A stretch of 64,000 nucleotides of DNA, from positions 23,120 through 87,119 of the forward strand of contig JAUYAL010000006.1 in the NCBI GenBank assembly GCA_030693535.1, written 5' to 3'. This DNA is from Methylotenera sp. (GTDB lineage: Bacteria > Pseudomonadota > Gammaproteobacteria > Burkholderiales > Methylophilaceae). Both the position numbers and the translations under genes were made by a program. This document shows, piece after piece, positions 18,895-27,791 of this stretch. A model generated the notes under the pieces. It was not told the origin of the DNA. It was given only the letters and a program-made list of their open reading frames with translations, and did no database searches. Every line of letters starts with the position of its first letter. Positions within the stretch are counted from its first letter, which is position 1.

Positions 18895-20649
18895 ATGCAA
18901 TTTCTTGATCAACCACCACGTTTTCTTTTCTTTACTGGTAAGGGTGGTGTGGGTAAAACCTCCATTGCCTGCGCAACGGCAATCCAACTAGCGGAAAATG
19001 GTAAGCACGTTTTACTGGTCAGTACTGATCCTGCATCAAACGTTGGTCAGGTTTTTGGCATTAGCATAGGTAATCATATTACAGTCGTGCCAGCCGTACC
19101 TAACTTGGCGGCGCTGGAAATTGATCCGCAAGCTGCCGCACAGGTTTATCGTGATCGTATTGTTGGGCCAGTGCGTGGCATTTTACCTGACGATGTTGTT
19201 AGAGGGATTGAAGAGCAGCTCTCTGGTGCATGTACCACAGAAATTGCAGCTTTTGATGAATTCACGGCACTTTTAATCGACTCACCTGTGACAGATGATT
19301 ATGATCACATCATATTTGATACCGCACCAACTGGGCATACGATTCGTTTACTACAGTTGCCTGGTGCATGGAGTGGTTTTTTAGAAGAGGGCAAAGGGGA
19401 TGCGTCATGTCTGGGGCCTTTATCTGGCCTAGAAAAACAACGCGAACAATACAAGGCGGCAGTTGATGCACTTGCCGATGGTAAACGTACTAGGTTGATT
19501 CTCGTTGCGCGAGCGCAGCAGTCCACCTTACGAGAGGTTGCACGTACCCATGAAGAACTGGCAGGTATTGGTTTAAAACAACAATACTTAGTTATTAATG
19601 GCATTTTGCCAAAAATTGAGGCTGAAACTGATAGGTTAGCAGCTGCAATTTATCAGCGCGAACAGTCTAGTCTCAACGCAATTCCAGAAGTATTAAAACA
19701 ACTCCCGAGAGATTTAGTGGCACTCAAAGCGTTTGATTTGGTTGGGTTGGATGTCTTGCGACAGCTTTTAATAGATTGCCCTTATCAAGTGCATTACATG
19801 AGCGACTTGCTTGTTGAAGTGAGCAAGCAAAGCCTATCTCAGCTTGTTGATGAGATTGCAAAAGAAGGTCATGGCTTAGTGATGACGATGGGCAAAGGTG
19901 GTGTTGGTAAAACCACGATAGCCGCAGCTGTTGCTGTTGAGTTGGCTAGTCGCGGTTTACCTGTACACCTCACTACATCAGACCCAGCGGCTCATTTGTC
20001 AGACACGTTGAGCGGTAGCCTTGATAATTTAACTGTGAGTCGTATTGATCCACATGAAGAAACTGAACGCTATCGCCAAAATGTACTGGATAGTAAAGGC
20101 GCGCAATTGGATGCGCATGGTCGTACGCTGTTAGAAGAAGATTTGCGATCTCCATGTACTGAGGAGATTGCAGTATTTCAAGCATTCTCAAGGATTATCC
20201 GTGAAGCGGGTAAAAAGTTTGTTGTCATGGACACAGCGCCGACAGGACACACGTTGTTATTACTTGATGCAACAGGTGCATATCACCGTGAAGTAGCTCG
20301 TCAAATGGATAAATCTCATTTGCACTACACGACACCAATGATGCAGTTACAAGACCCAAAGCAAACTAAAATACTGATTGTCACACTTGCAGAAAAGACA
20401 CCCGTATTAGAAGCTGCTAATTTGCAAGAGGACCTACGTCGTGCCGGTATCGAGCCATGGGCATGGGTAATTAATAATAGCATTGCTGCCACAAAGACAA
20501 CCTCTGCCTTATTACATCAGAGAGCACTAAATGAGTTGGTGGAAATTAACACTGTGGCCAAACAACTTGCAAAACGCTACGCATTAGTACCGATGCTTCA
20601 GGATGAGCCTGTTGGTGTGGAGCGACTTCATCAACTCGCCAGCGGTTGA
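18895..20649 (+). CDS. arsA: Arsenite-transporting ATPase ArsA
   Basis: ArsA is the cytosolic ATPase that energises arsenite export. The 584-residue protein is the full two-domain form: P-loops GKGGVGKT at residues 15-22 and 333-340, and the signature DTAPTGHT in both halves. The three arsenite-binding cysteines are present at 113 (GACTTEI), 172 (ASCLGPLSG) and 421 (SPCTEEI), practically the numbering of R773 ArsA (113, 172, 422). It follows arsD by 40 bp and is paired with an Acr3 pump; ArsA is best known with ArsB, but ArsDA-Acr3 sets also occur. Confidence 0.97.
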   Translation: MQFLDQPPRFLFFTGKGGVGKTSIACATAIQLAENGKHVLLVSTDPASNVGQVFGISIGNHITVVPAVPNLAALEIDPQAAAQVYRDRIVGPVRGILPDDVVRGIEEQLSGACTTEIAAFDEFTALLIDSPVTDDYDHIIFDTAPTGHTIRLLQLPGAWSGFLEEGKGDASCLGPLSGLEKQREQYKAAVDALADGKRTRLILVARAQQSTLREVARTHEELAGIGLKQQYLVINGILPKIEAETDRLAAAIYQREQSSLNAIPEVLKQLPRDLVALKAFDLVGLDVLRQLLIDCPYQVHYMSDLLVEVSKQSLSQLVDEIAKEGHGLVMTMGKGGVGKTTIAAAVAVELASRGLPVHLTTSDPAAHLSDTLSGSLDNLTVSRIDPHEETERYRQNVLDSKGAQLDAHGRTLLEEDLRSPCTEEIAVFQAFSRIIREAGKKFVVMDTAPTGHTLLLLDATGAYHREVARQMDKSHLHYTTPMMQLQDPKQTKILIVTLAEKTPVLEAANLQEDLRRAGIEPWAWVINNSIAATKTTSALLHQRALNELVEINTVAKQLAKRYALVPMLQDEPVGVERLHQLASG

Positions 20650-20793
20650 TAAGCACTCATTGAGTTCTCGGCCTAATGTGAAAAATGCATGATAGTTTTT
20701 GCATCTTGCTGTAGTTAGTTGGCACTTCGAAGTTAGTGTATTAATTTAAATGAAGTAATCTTATTATTCTCAATTCATCACATATATATCAAC

Positions 20794-21840
20794 ATGAAAT
20801 CAAATCAATCAGTAGCACCCATGAGTATTTTTGAACGTTATCTCACGCTTTGGGTTGGGGTATGTATTGTCGTAGGCGTCGCGTTAGGTCAACTTTCTCC
20901 CAATCTATTCCAATTGATAGGCGGTATGGAGTTTGCGCAAGTTAACTTGCCTGTAGGCTTTTTAATTTGGGTGATGATTATTCCAATGTTAGTGAAAGTT
21001 GACTTTGGTGCGTTGCATGAAGTTAGAATGCATATCAAAGGTATTGGTGTGACTTTGTTCGTTAATTGGTTTGTAAAGCCGTTTTCAATGGCTTTTCTTG
21101 GGTGGTTATTTATCCGAAACTTGTTTGCTCCGATGCTACCTCCAGATCAGATCGACAGCTACATTGCTGGTTTAATTCTGCTGGCTGCAGCACCTTGTAC
21201 CGCAATGGTGTTCGTCTGGAGTAGGCTCACTAATGGTGACCCATTGTTCACGTTGTCACAGGTGGCGTTAAATGACACCATTATGATTTTTGCGTTTGCG
21301 CCAATTGTAGCCTTATTGCTGGGTATATCGTCCATCACTGTGCCTTGGGCAACATTGGTCACATCAGTAATGCTTTACATTGTTATTCCAGTGATGTTAG
21401 CTCAACTATGGCGTAAAGCTCTACTGAAGCGCGGGCAAAAGCACTTTGATGTAATGATGGAGAAAATTGGGCCATGGTCAATCACTGCACTTTTGATTAC
21501 ATTGGTCTTATTATTTGCTTTCCAAGGACAAGCTATTTTAAAACAACCTCTGGTCATTGCCTTGTTGGCTGTTCCTATTTTAATTCAGGTTTTCTTTAAC
21601 TCAGCCTTAGCTTATTGGCTCAACAAGAAGGTTGGAGAGAAGCACAATGTTGCTTGCCCATCTGCACTGATTGGTGCAAGTAACTTTTTTGAGCTTGCGG
21701 TGGCCGCAGCAATCGGCATATTCGGATTTAATTCAGGCGCAGCATTGGCAACGGTAGTTGGTGTGCTAATAGAAGTGCCCGTCATGTTGTTGGTAGTCAA
21801 GGTGGTCAATAGTAGCAAAAGCTGGTACGAACAATCGTAA
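20794..21840 (+). CDS. acr3: Arsenite efflux transporter Acr3
   Basis: A 348-residue inner-membrane protein with about ten hydrophobic segments. Family motifs are present: LPVGFLIWVMIIPMLVKVDF, AAAPCTAMVFVWSRLTNGDP (Cys135, the conserved transport cysteine of Acr3) and CPSALIGASNFFELAVAAAI. It exports arsenite and would partner ArsA. A 143-bp gap separates it from arsA; I saw no clear terminator there, so it is probably the last gene of the ars operon, possibly with its own promoter. Confidence 0.95.
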   Translation: MKSNQSVAPMSIFERYLTLWVGVCIVVGVALGQLSPNLFQLIGGMEFAQVNLPVGFLIWVMIIPMLVKVDFGALHEVRMHIKGIGVTLFVNWFVKPFSMAFLGWLFIRNLFAPMLPPDQIDSYIAGLILLAAAPCTAMVFVWSRLTNGDPLFTLSQVALNDTIMIFAFAPIVALLLGISSITVPWATLVTSVMLYIVIPVMLAQLWRKALLKRGQKHFDVMMEKIGPWSITALLITLVLLFAFQGQAILKQPLVIALLAVPILIQVFFNSALAYWLNKKVGEKHNVACPSALIGASNFFELAVAAAIGIFGFNSGAALATVVGVLIEVPVMLLVVKVVNSSKSWYEQS

Positions 21841-22003
21841 TGGCGATAATCTTTTTCTTCAGTGCAACCAAATTGGAATACTTTATATTTTTTGGTTAAG
21901 TTAGTAGAACAGCTAATTTCATTAGCATTTGCTCGTCATTTATTGGTTAGATAAACCTTTTCTGCGATAATAGGGTTTTGATTTTTTCTGAAAGCTAAAG
22001 TAA

Positions 22004-22315
22004 ATGGCACAATTTGATAATGTCAGTGTGAAAAAGAAAGCTAATATTTACTTTGATGGTAAGTGTGTTAGCCATACTGTAATGCTCCCTAATGGAACAC
22101 GTAGTACGATTGGTGTTATTTTCCCAAGTACCCTTACATTTAACACAGCAGCGCCTGAGTTAATGGAAATTAATGCTGGTGTTTGTAAAGTTCGCTTGCA
22201 AGGTGAAAGCGAATGGAAAACATATAGTGAAGGTGAAAAGTTTACTGTGCCAGGCAATTCGTCATTTGATATCGAAACTTTAGAAACACTAGATTACGTT
22301 TGTCATTTTGAGTAA
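22004..22315 (+). CDS. ppnP: Pyrimidine/purine nucleoside phosphorylase PpnP (DUF1255)
   Basis: A 103-residue single-domain cupin of the YaiE/PpnP family: [61 protein letters not shown]. coli PpnP phosphorolyses several nucleosides. It stands alone between acr3 and yajQ. A 9-bp inverted repeat (AATACTTAA / TTAAGTATT, 22333-22362) lies behind it without a T-run. Confidence 0.92.
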   Translation: MAQFDNVSVKKKANIYFDGKCVSHTVMLPNGTRSTIGVIFPSTLTFNTAAPELMEINAGVCKVRLQGESEWKTYSEGEKFTVPGNSSFDIETLETLDYVCHFE

Positions 22316-22415
22316 TGATAATTAGGCTGCTCAATACTTAATTGGCTACCTCGTTAAGTATTCAACAGTCTAGTTTAGACGATAATCTTCTTCGTAAATA
22401 ATATAGGGGTGATGT

Positions 22416-22910
22416 ATGCCTTCATTTGATATTTCTTCAGAAGTCGACATGGTCGCTTTGAAGAATGCGATTGATACTGCTGGTAAGCAAATTACCAATC
22501 GTTATGATTTTAAAGGTAGTTCAGCTAAGGTTGAGCTCAATGAAAAAGACAGTGTGATTACTTTGTTTGGCGACAATGACTTTCAGCTTGATCAGGTGAA
22601 GGATATTTTGTTACCAGCAATGGAAAAAAAAGAGCCTGACTCGTCTAAACGACTGGATCATAAAGATGTCCAAAAAGTATCTGGCAACAAAGTAAAACAA
22701 GAGATGAAGATTCGCGCGGGTATCGATACTGACTTAGCTAAACGAATTACTAAGCTCATTAAAGACTCAGGCATGAAGGTGCAAGCGAGTATTCAAGGTG
22801 ATACTGTTCGCGTGAATGGTGCTAAGCGAGATATCTTGCAAGATGCGATTGCATTTGTTAAAAAGAATGTAACGGATTTTCCGTTGCAGTTTGGTAATTT
22901 TAGGGATTAA
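22416..22910 (+). CDS. yajQ: YajQ family protein (nucleotide-binding, possible c-di-GMP effector)
   Basis: A 164-residue protein starting MPSFDISSEVDMVALKNAID, with NRYDFKGSSAKVELNEKDSV and KLIKDSGMKVQASIQGDTVR, all characteristic of YajQ/UPF0234, which folds as two ferredoxin-like domains. Members bind nucleotides, and some bind c-di-GMP; the ligand here is unknown. GGGGTG precedes the ATG. It lies 44 bp before leuC. Confidence 0.95.
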   Translation: MPSFDISSEVDMVALKNAIDTAGKQITNRYDFKGSSAKVELNEKDSVITLFGDNDFQLDQVKDILLPAMEKKEPDSSKRLDHKDVQKVSGNKVKQEMKIRAGIDTDLAKRITKLIKDSGMKVQASIQGDTVRVNGAKRDILQDAIAFVKKNVTDFPLQFGNFRD

Positions 22911-22954
22911 GTAAGCGTGGCATTTGACTAAGCGCACTTAAAAAGCAGAGAAAT

Positions 22955-24367
22955 ATGGCAAAAACGTTATACGACAAATTGTTTGATTCCCACGTTGTGA
23001 CCGAGGAAAACGGCACCGCGCTGATTTATATTGACCGTCATTTGGTGCACGAAGTGACAAGTCCGCAAGCCTTTGAAGGTCTGCGCTTAGCAGGGCGTAA
23101 GCCTTGGCGTATTTCATCTATCGTGGCAACGGCAGACCATAACACACCAACGAATGGCTGGGATAAAGGGCTATCTGGCATTGCTGACCCTGTGGCTCGC
23201 TTACAGATAGAAACGTTAAGCGACAATATCCGTGAATTTGGTGCAAAAGCTTACTTTCCATTTATGGACTCGCGCCAAGGGATTGTGCATGTGGTCGGCC
23301 CTGAGCAGGGTGCCACCTTGCCAGGTATGACCGTCGTTTGCGGTGACTCTCACACAAGTACGCACGGTGCATTTGGCGCATTGGCACATGGTATAGGTAC
23401 GTCAGAAGTTGAGCATGTCATGGCGACGCAGTGCTTGGTGCAGAAGAAATCAAAAACGATGCAAGTGGTTGTGAATGGCATCCTAGGCAAAGGCGTTACT
23501 GCTAAAGATGTAGCACTGGCTATTATCGGTAAAACGGGCACTGCTGGCGGCAATGGTTATGCAATCGAGTTTGCAGGTTCTGTGATACGCAATATGAGCA
23601 TGGAAGGCCGTATGACTTTATGCAATATGGCGATTGAAGCTGGAGCACGTGCTGGGATTATTGCCGTTGATGATACGACGATCAACTATGTAAAAGGCCG
23701 CCCATTTTCACCAAAAGCGGATCAATGGGAAGCTGCTGTCGCTTACTGGAATACTTTACATAGCGATGAAGGTGCAACCTTTGATGCAACCGTTACACTA
23801 AATGCTGAAGATATTCAGCCACAAGTCACTTGGGGAACATCCCCTGAGATGGTGGTGGGTATTGATGGAAAAGTGCCAAGTTTGGAGATGGCTAAAAATG
23901 AAGTGCAGCGTGGTGATTGGGAGCGTGCTTATGCTTACATGGGCTTAACACCCAATACGCTCATTAGTGATATTCAAATCGATAAAGTATTTATTGGGTC
24001 ATGTACTAACTCACGTATCGAAGATTTACGTGCAGCGGCTGCTATTGCAAAAGGCAAGCATATTGCACCTAACGTCAAACTTGCACTGGTTGTACCGGGC
24101 TCTGGTTTAGTGAAGGCACAAGCTGAACAAGAGGGCTTGGATAAGATATTCACAGAAGCTGGTTTTGAATGGCGTGAGCCAGGCTGCTCAATGTGCTTGG
24201 CGATGAATGCTGACCGCTTGGCTTCCGGTGAACGCTGTGCATCAACAAGTAATCGTAACTTTGAGGGTCGTCAAGGGCAGGGAGGGCGTACGCATTTAGT
24301 TAGCCCTGAAATGGCCGCCGCCGCCGCTGTTGCTGGTCACTTTGTTGATGTGAGAGATTTAAGTTAA
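22955..24367 (+). CDS. leuC: 3-isopropylmalate dehydratase large subunit
   Basis: LeuC and LeuD isomerise 2-isopropylmalate to 3-isopropylmalate in leucine synthesis. The 470-residue protein is an aconitase-superfamily subunit with 4Fe-4S ligands Cys350 ([11 protein letters not shown]), Cys411 and Cys414 ([11 protein letters not shown]), plus [20 protein letters not shown] near residue 130. leuD, leuB and asd follow on the same strand, interrupted only by a tiny lipoprotein gene. Confidence 0.98.
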   Translation: MAKTLYDKLFDSHVVTEENGTALIYIDRHLVHEVTSPQAFEGLRLAGRKPWRISSIVATADHNTPTNGWDKGLSGIADPVARLQIETLSDNIREFGAKAYFPFMDSRQGIVHVVGPEQGATLPGMTVVCGDSHTSTHGAFGALAHGIGTSEVEHVMATQCLVQKKSKTMQVVVNGILGKGVTAKDVALAIIGKTGTAGGNGYAIEFAGSVIRNMSMEGRMTLCNMAIEAGARAGIIAVDDTTINYVKGRPFSPKADQWEAAVAYWNTLHSDEGATFDATVTLNAEDIQPQVTWGTSPEMVVGIDGKVPSLEMAKNEVQRGDWERAYAYMGLTPNTLISDIQIDKVFIGSCTNSRIEDLRAAAAIAKGKHIAPNVKLALVVPGSGLVKAQAEQEGLDKIFTEAGFEWREPGCSMCLAMNADRLASGERCASTSNRNFEGRQGQGGRTHLVSPEMAAAAAVAGHFVDVRDLS

Positions 24368-24387
24368 CTTTAATAAAGGGATGGTCT

Positions 24388-24507
24388 ATGAAAAAATTCT
24401 TGTTTCTTATCATGATCGCGGTCGCATTGTCAGCTTGTAATACTGTGGCTGGTATTGGTAAAGACTTAGAAAAAGGTGGCGAAGCCATCCAGAAGTCAGC
24501 GAACTAA
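24388..24507 (+). CDS. Entericidin-like small lipoprotein
   Basis: A 39-residue product, MKKFLFLIMIAVALSACNTV followed by AGIGKDLEKGG and a short tail. It has a lipoprotein signal peptide with lipobox LSAC (Cys17) and the VAGIGKDLEKGGEAI core of entericidin A/B family proteins. AAAGGG lies before the ATG. It starts 20 bp after leuC and precedes leuD, so it is probably co-transcribed. Entericidins form toxin/antidote pairs in E. coli, but in betaproteobacteria single copies between leuC and leuD have no assigned role. Confidence 0.88.
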   Translation: MKKFLFLIMIAVALSACNTVAGIGKDLEKGGEAIQKSAN

Positions 24508-24591
24508 ATACAACCTAGCTAGCTTGAGGTAGCCCTTTGGGAACACTCAAAGATTTAAACTAGATTATTAACTAATACTTAAGAAAATAAC

Positions 24592-25230
24592 ATGCAAGCT
24601 TTTACGCAATTGAATGGATTGGTAGCACCGCTGGATCGCGCTAATGTGGATACGGACGCTATTATTCCTAAGCAGTTTTTAAAATCAATCAAACGTAGTG
24701 GCTTCGGTCCAAACGCATTTGATGAGTGGCGTTATTTAGACCAAGGTGAGCCAGGTATGGATAATAGCAAGCGTCCGATAAACCCTGATTTTGTGTTAAA
24801 TCAGTCGCGCTATCAAGGCGCTAGTGTATTGCTTACACGTGAGAACTTTGGATGCGGTTCTAGCAGAGAGCATGCGCCATGGGCGTTGGAAGATTACGGC
24901 TTCAAGGTGATTATTGCACCTAGCTTTGCTGATATTTTCTTTAACAATTGCTTCAAAAATGGCATGTTGCCTATTGTTTTAAAAGCAGATGTTGTGGATG
25001 GGTTGTTTAATCAAGTGAGCGTGACTGAGGGCTATAAACTTAATATTGATTTAAGTGCGCAAACGATTACAACGCCTGCAGGTGAGGTTCATCCATTTGA
25101 AGTAGATGCTTTCCGTAAGCATTGCTTGTTAAACGGATTAGATGATATCGGTTTAACAATGCAGCAACAGGATAAAATTAAGGCGTTTGAGCTTAAGCAC
25201 CAGCAAGCACAGCCATGGCTATTTAACTAA
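24592..25230 (+). CDS. leuD: 3-isopropylmalate dehydratase small subunit
   Basis: The 212-residue small subunit completes isopropylmalate isomerase with LeuC. Motifs: [20 protein letters not shown] near residue 17 and the swivel-domain signature [20 protein letters not shown] near residue 86, with [19 protein letters not shown]. It is placed between the small lipoprotein gene and leuB. Confidence 0.98.
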   Translation: MQAFTQLNGLVAPLDRANVDTDAIIPKQFLKSIKRSGFGPNAFDEWRYLDQGEPGMDNSKRPINPDFVLNQSRYQGASVLLTRENFGCGSSREHAPWALEDYGFKVIIAPSFADIFFNNCFKNGMLPIVLKADVVDGLFNQVSVTEGYKLNIDLSAQTITTPAGEVHPFEVDAFRKHCLLNGLDDIGLTMQQQDKIKAFELKHQQAQPWLFN

Positions 25231-25341
25231 AGCCATTACCAATTGACATCATTGAAGTTTCGTTGAAAAAAGCTCAGAAACATCGCTCTTTTTCACATTC
25301 AAATTTAGCTAAGTTAATTAAAAGTTTAAGAAAGTCATTTC

Positions 25342-26397
25342 ATGAAAATTGCAGTATTGCCAGGTGATGGTATTGGTCCAGAAATCGTAGCACAAGCCGT
25401 TAAAGTTTTAAATGCGCTTAATTTAGGCATCAGCATGACTGAGGCACCCATTGGCGGTGCCGGTTATGAAGCTTCAGGCGATCCTTTGCCAGATGCAACA
25501 TTGAAGTTGGCTAAGGAATCTGATGCTGTTTTATTAGGCGCAGTAGGAGACTGGAAGTACGATAAACTTGAGCGTCACTTGCGCCCTGAACGTGGTTTGT
25601 TACGTATTCGTAAAGAACTTAACTTGTTTGCCAACTTGCGTCCAGCATTATTGTACCCAGAGCTAGCTTCTGCATCTACATTGAAGCCAGAAGTGGTTTC
25701 AGGGTTAGACATCATGATTGTTCGTGAGTTAACTGGTGACATTTACTTTGGTCAACCACGAGGTATTTCTAAATTAGAGAATGGTGAGCGTGAGGGCGTC
25801 AATACAATGCGCTATAACGAATCTGAGATTCGTCGTATTGGGCGTGTGGCTTTTGACATTGCAATGAAACGTAATAAAAAAGTGTGCTCTGTGGATAAGG
25901 CTAACGTGTTAGAAGCAACTGAGTTATGGCGTCAAGTCATGATTGAGTTGTCGGCTGAGTATCCTGAGGTCGAATTGAGCCATATGTATGTAGATAATGC
26001 AGCGATGCAGTTAATTCGTGCACCTAAGCAGTTTGATGTGATGGTGACAGGCAATATTTTTGGTGACATCTTGTCTGACGAAGCATCTATGCTTACAGGA
26101 TCTATCGGTATGTTGCCTTCAGCCTCTTTAGATGAGAATAACAAAGGTATGTATGAGCCGAGCCATGGTTCAGCGCCAGATATTGCAGGTAAAGATATTG
26201 CAAATCCATTAGCAACAATTCTTTCAGTTGCGATGATGCTACGTTATACATTTAACGATGAGGTAAATGCACAACGTGTAGAAAATGCAGTGAAAAAAGC
26301 GCTTGCACAAGGCTACAGAACAGCTGATATCTGGACGGAAGGGTCAACTAAAGTTGGCTGTCATGCAATGGGCGATGCGGTAGTTGCGGCACTCTAA
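25342..26397 (+). CDS. leuB: 3-isopropylmalate dehydrogenase
   Basis: LeuB oxidatively decarboxylates 3-isopropylmalate, the third step of the leucine branch. The 351-residue protein begins [20 protein letters not shown], has the leucine-specific loop [36 protein letters not shown], the catalytic [15 protein letters not shown], and the NAD site [11 protein letters not shown] followed by [20 protein letters not shown]. It follows leuD by 111 bp. Confidence 0.98.
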   Translation: MKIAVLPGDGIGPEIVAQAVKVLNALNLGISMTEAPIGGAGYEASGDPLPDATLKLAKESDAVLLGAVGDWKYDKLERHLRPERGLLRIRKELNLFANLRPALLYPELASASTLKPEVVSGLDIMIVRELTGDIYFGQPRGISKLENGEREGVNTMRYNESEIRRIGRVAFDIAMKRNKKVCSVDKANVLEATELWRQVMIELSAEYPEVELSHMYVDNAAMQLIRAPKQFDVMVTGNIFGDILSDEASMLTGSIGMLPSASLDENNKGMYEPSHGSAPDIAGKDIANPLATILSVAMMLRYTFNDEVNAQRVENAVKKALAQGYRTADIWTEGSTKVGCHAMGDAVVAAL

Positions 26398-26526
26398 TCG
26401 CACTAGTCGAGTTTGGCTCGTTTGAGTTTAATCCTTGCTAGCTTGGTGTTAGTGGAGTGATAGTTTTTATTGATACCCTGCTGGATACATATCAGCAATC
26501 GTTAATTATTAAAAGTGGAAAATAAA

Positions 26527-27639
26527 ATGCTTAAAGTAGGTTTTGTAGGCTGGCGTGGCATGGTTGGTTCTGTTCTGATGCAACGTATGTTAGAAGAAAA
26601 TGACTTTGCACTCATTGAGCCGCAATTTTTCACAACCTCTCAAGTTGGCGGTAAAGGGCCAAATGTTGGTAAAGAAACGCCAGCATTACTAGATGCTAAA
26701 GACGTAAATGCGCTTAAGGCGATGGATGCCATTGTGTCTTGCCAAGGTGGCGACTATACCACTGATATTTTTCCTAAATTACGTGCAGCTGGCTGGAGCG
26801 GACACTGGATTGATGCTGCCTCAACATTGCGTATGGAGAGCGATGCTGTGATTGTGCTAGATCCAGTCAATATGCATGTGATACAAGACGCTTATGCTCA
26901 TGGCAATAAGAACTGGGTAGGTGGTAACTGTACAGTCTCGTTAATGCTAATGGCTTTAAATGGCTTGTTCAAAGCTGACTTAGTCGAGTGGGCAACATCA
27001 ATGACTTATCAGGCAGCTTCTGGTGCAGGTGCACAGAATATGCGTGAACTGCTTAATCAAATGGGTGAGGCACACCGAGTAGCAAGCGATTTCCTGAAAG
27101 ATCCTGCATCTGCAATCTTAGATATTGACAGAGAAGTGGCTGGTACATTGCGTGATGAACGATTCCCTACTGCACAGTTTGGCGTGCCTTTGGCTGGAAG
27201 CCTTATTCCTTGGATTGATAAAGACTTAGGCAACGGCCAAAGTAAAGAAGAGTGGAAAGGCGGCGTTGAAACTAATAAGATTCTAGGTCGTGAAGCTAAC
27301 CCTGTGCTGATTGATGGTCTGTGTGTGCGTATCGGCGCAATGCGTTGTCATAGCCAAGCTTTAACAATTAAGCTTAAAAAAGATGTGCCAATAGATGAAA
27401 TCAGCCAAATGTTGGCTGAGGCCAATCAATGGGCAAAAGTGATTCCCAATGAGCGTGAAGTGAGCATGCGTGAGTTAACGCCAGCCGCCGTGACAGGCAC
27501 GTTAATCACCCCAGTGGGTAGGTTGCGTAAGCTTAATATGGGTAACGACTACTTGTCAGCGTTTACAGTGGGTGACCAGTTGCTATGGGGGGCGGCAGAG
27601 CCGTTACGTCGTATGTTGCGGATTCTAATAGAAAAATAA
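26527..27639 (+). CDS. asd: Aspartate-semialdehyde dehydrogenase
   Basis: Asd reduces aspartyl phosphate to the semialdehyde, feeding lysine/DAP, methionine and threonine synthesis. The 370-residue protein starts [20 protein letters not shown], and the active-site cysteine falls at residue 135 ([10 protein letters not shown]), the same number as in E. coli Asd. An in-frame GTG at 26515 would add four residues; the ATG at 26527 fits the family. leuB-asd-fimV order is conserved in many beta- and gammaproteobacteria. Confidence 0.97.
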   Translation: MLKVGFVGWRGMVGSVLMQRMLEENDFALIEPQFFTTSQVGGKGPNVGKETPALLDAKDVNALKAMDAIVSCQGGDYTTDIFPKLRAAGWSGHWIDAASTLRMESDAVIVLDPVNMHVIQDAYAHGNKNWVGGNCTVSLMLMALNGLFKADLVEWATSMTYQAASGAGAQNMRELLNQMGEAHRVASDFLKDPASAILDIDREVAGTLRDERFPTAQFGVPLAGSLIPWIDKDLGNGQSKEEWKGGVETNKILGREANPVLIDGLCVRIGAMRCHSQALTIKLKKDVPIDEISQMLAEANQWAKVIPNEREVSMRELTPAAVTGTLITPVGRLRKLNMGNDYLSAFTVGDQLLWGAAEPLRRMLRILIEK

Positions 27640-27791
27640 ATTAACCCAGAGAAGTCTGGATGATAAAAAACATCGCATTAAATGCTGCTGCCAGATAATG
27701 GCTAAATATAATGTGCATTATGAGCTTGCATACCTAACTATTTGATGTTATTTTCATATTGCAAATATTTAGTACGTTTAAAGGTAGCGAT

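Noticed and set aside
17421..22003. Attachment-site duplication marking an island inserted at ssrA
   Set aside because: I looked for a second copy of the ssrA 3' end (TTCGATTCCCGCCTGCTCC) between the end of acr3 and ppnP and saw none, and no integrase gene is present.
25256..25300. Terminator between leuD and leuB
   Set aside because: AAAAAAGC and GCTCTTTTT can be drawn as arms, but the pairing needs a bulge and the stem is weak.
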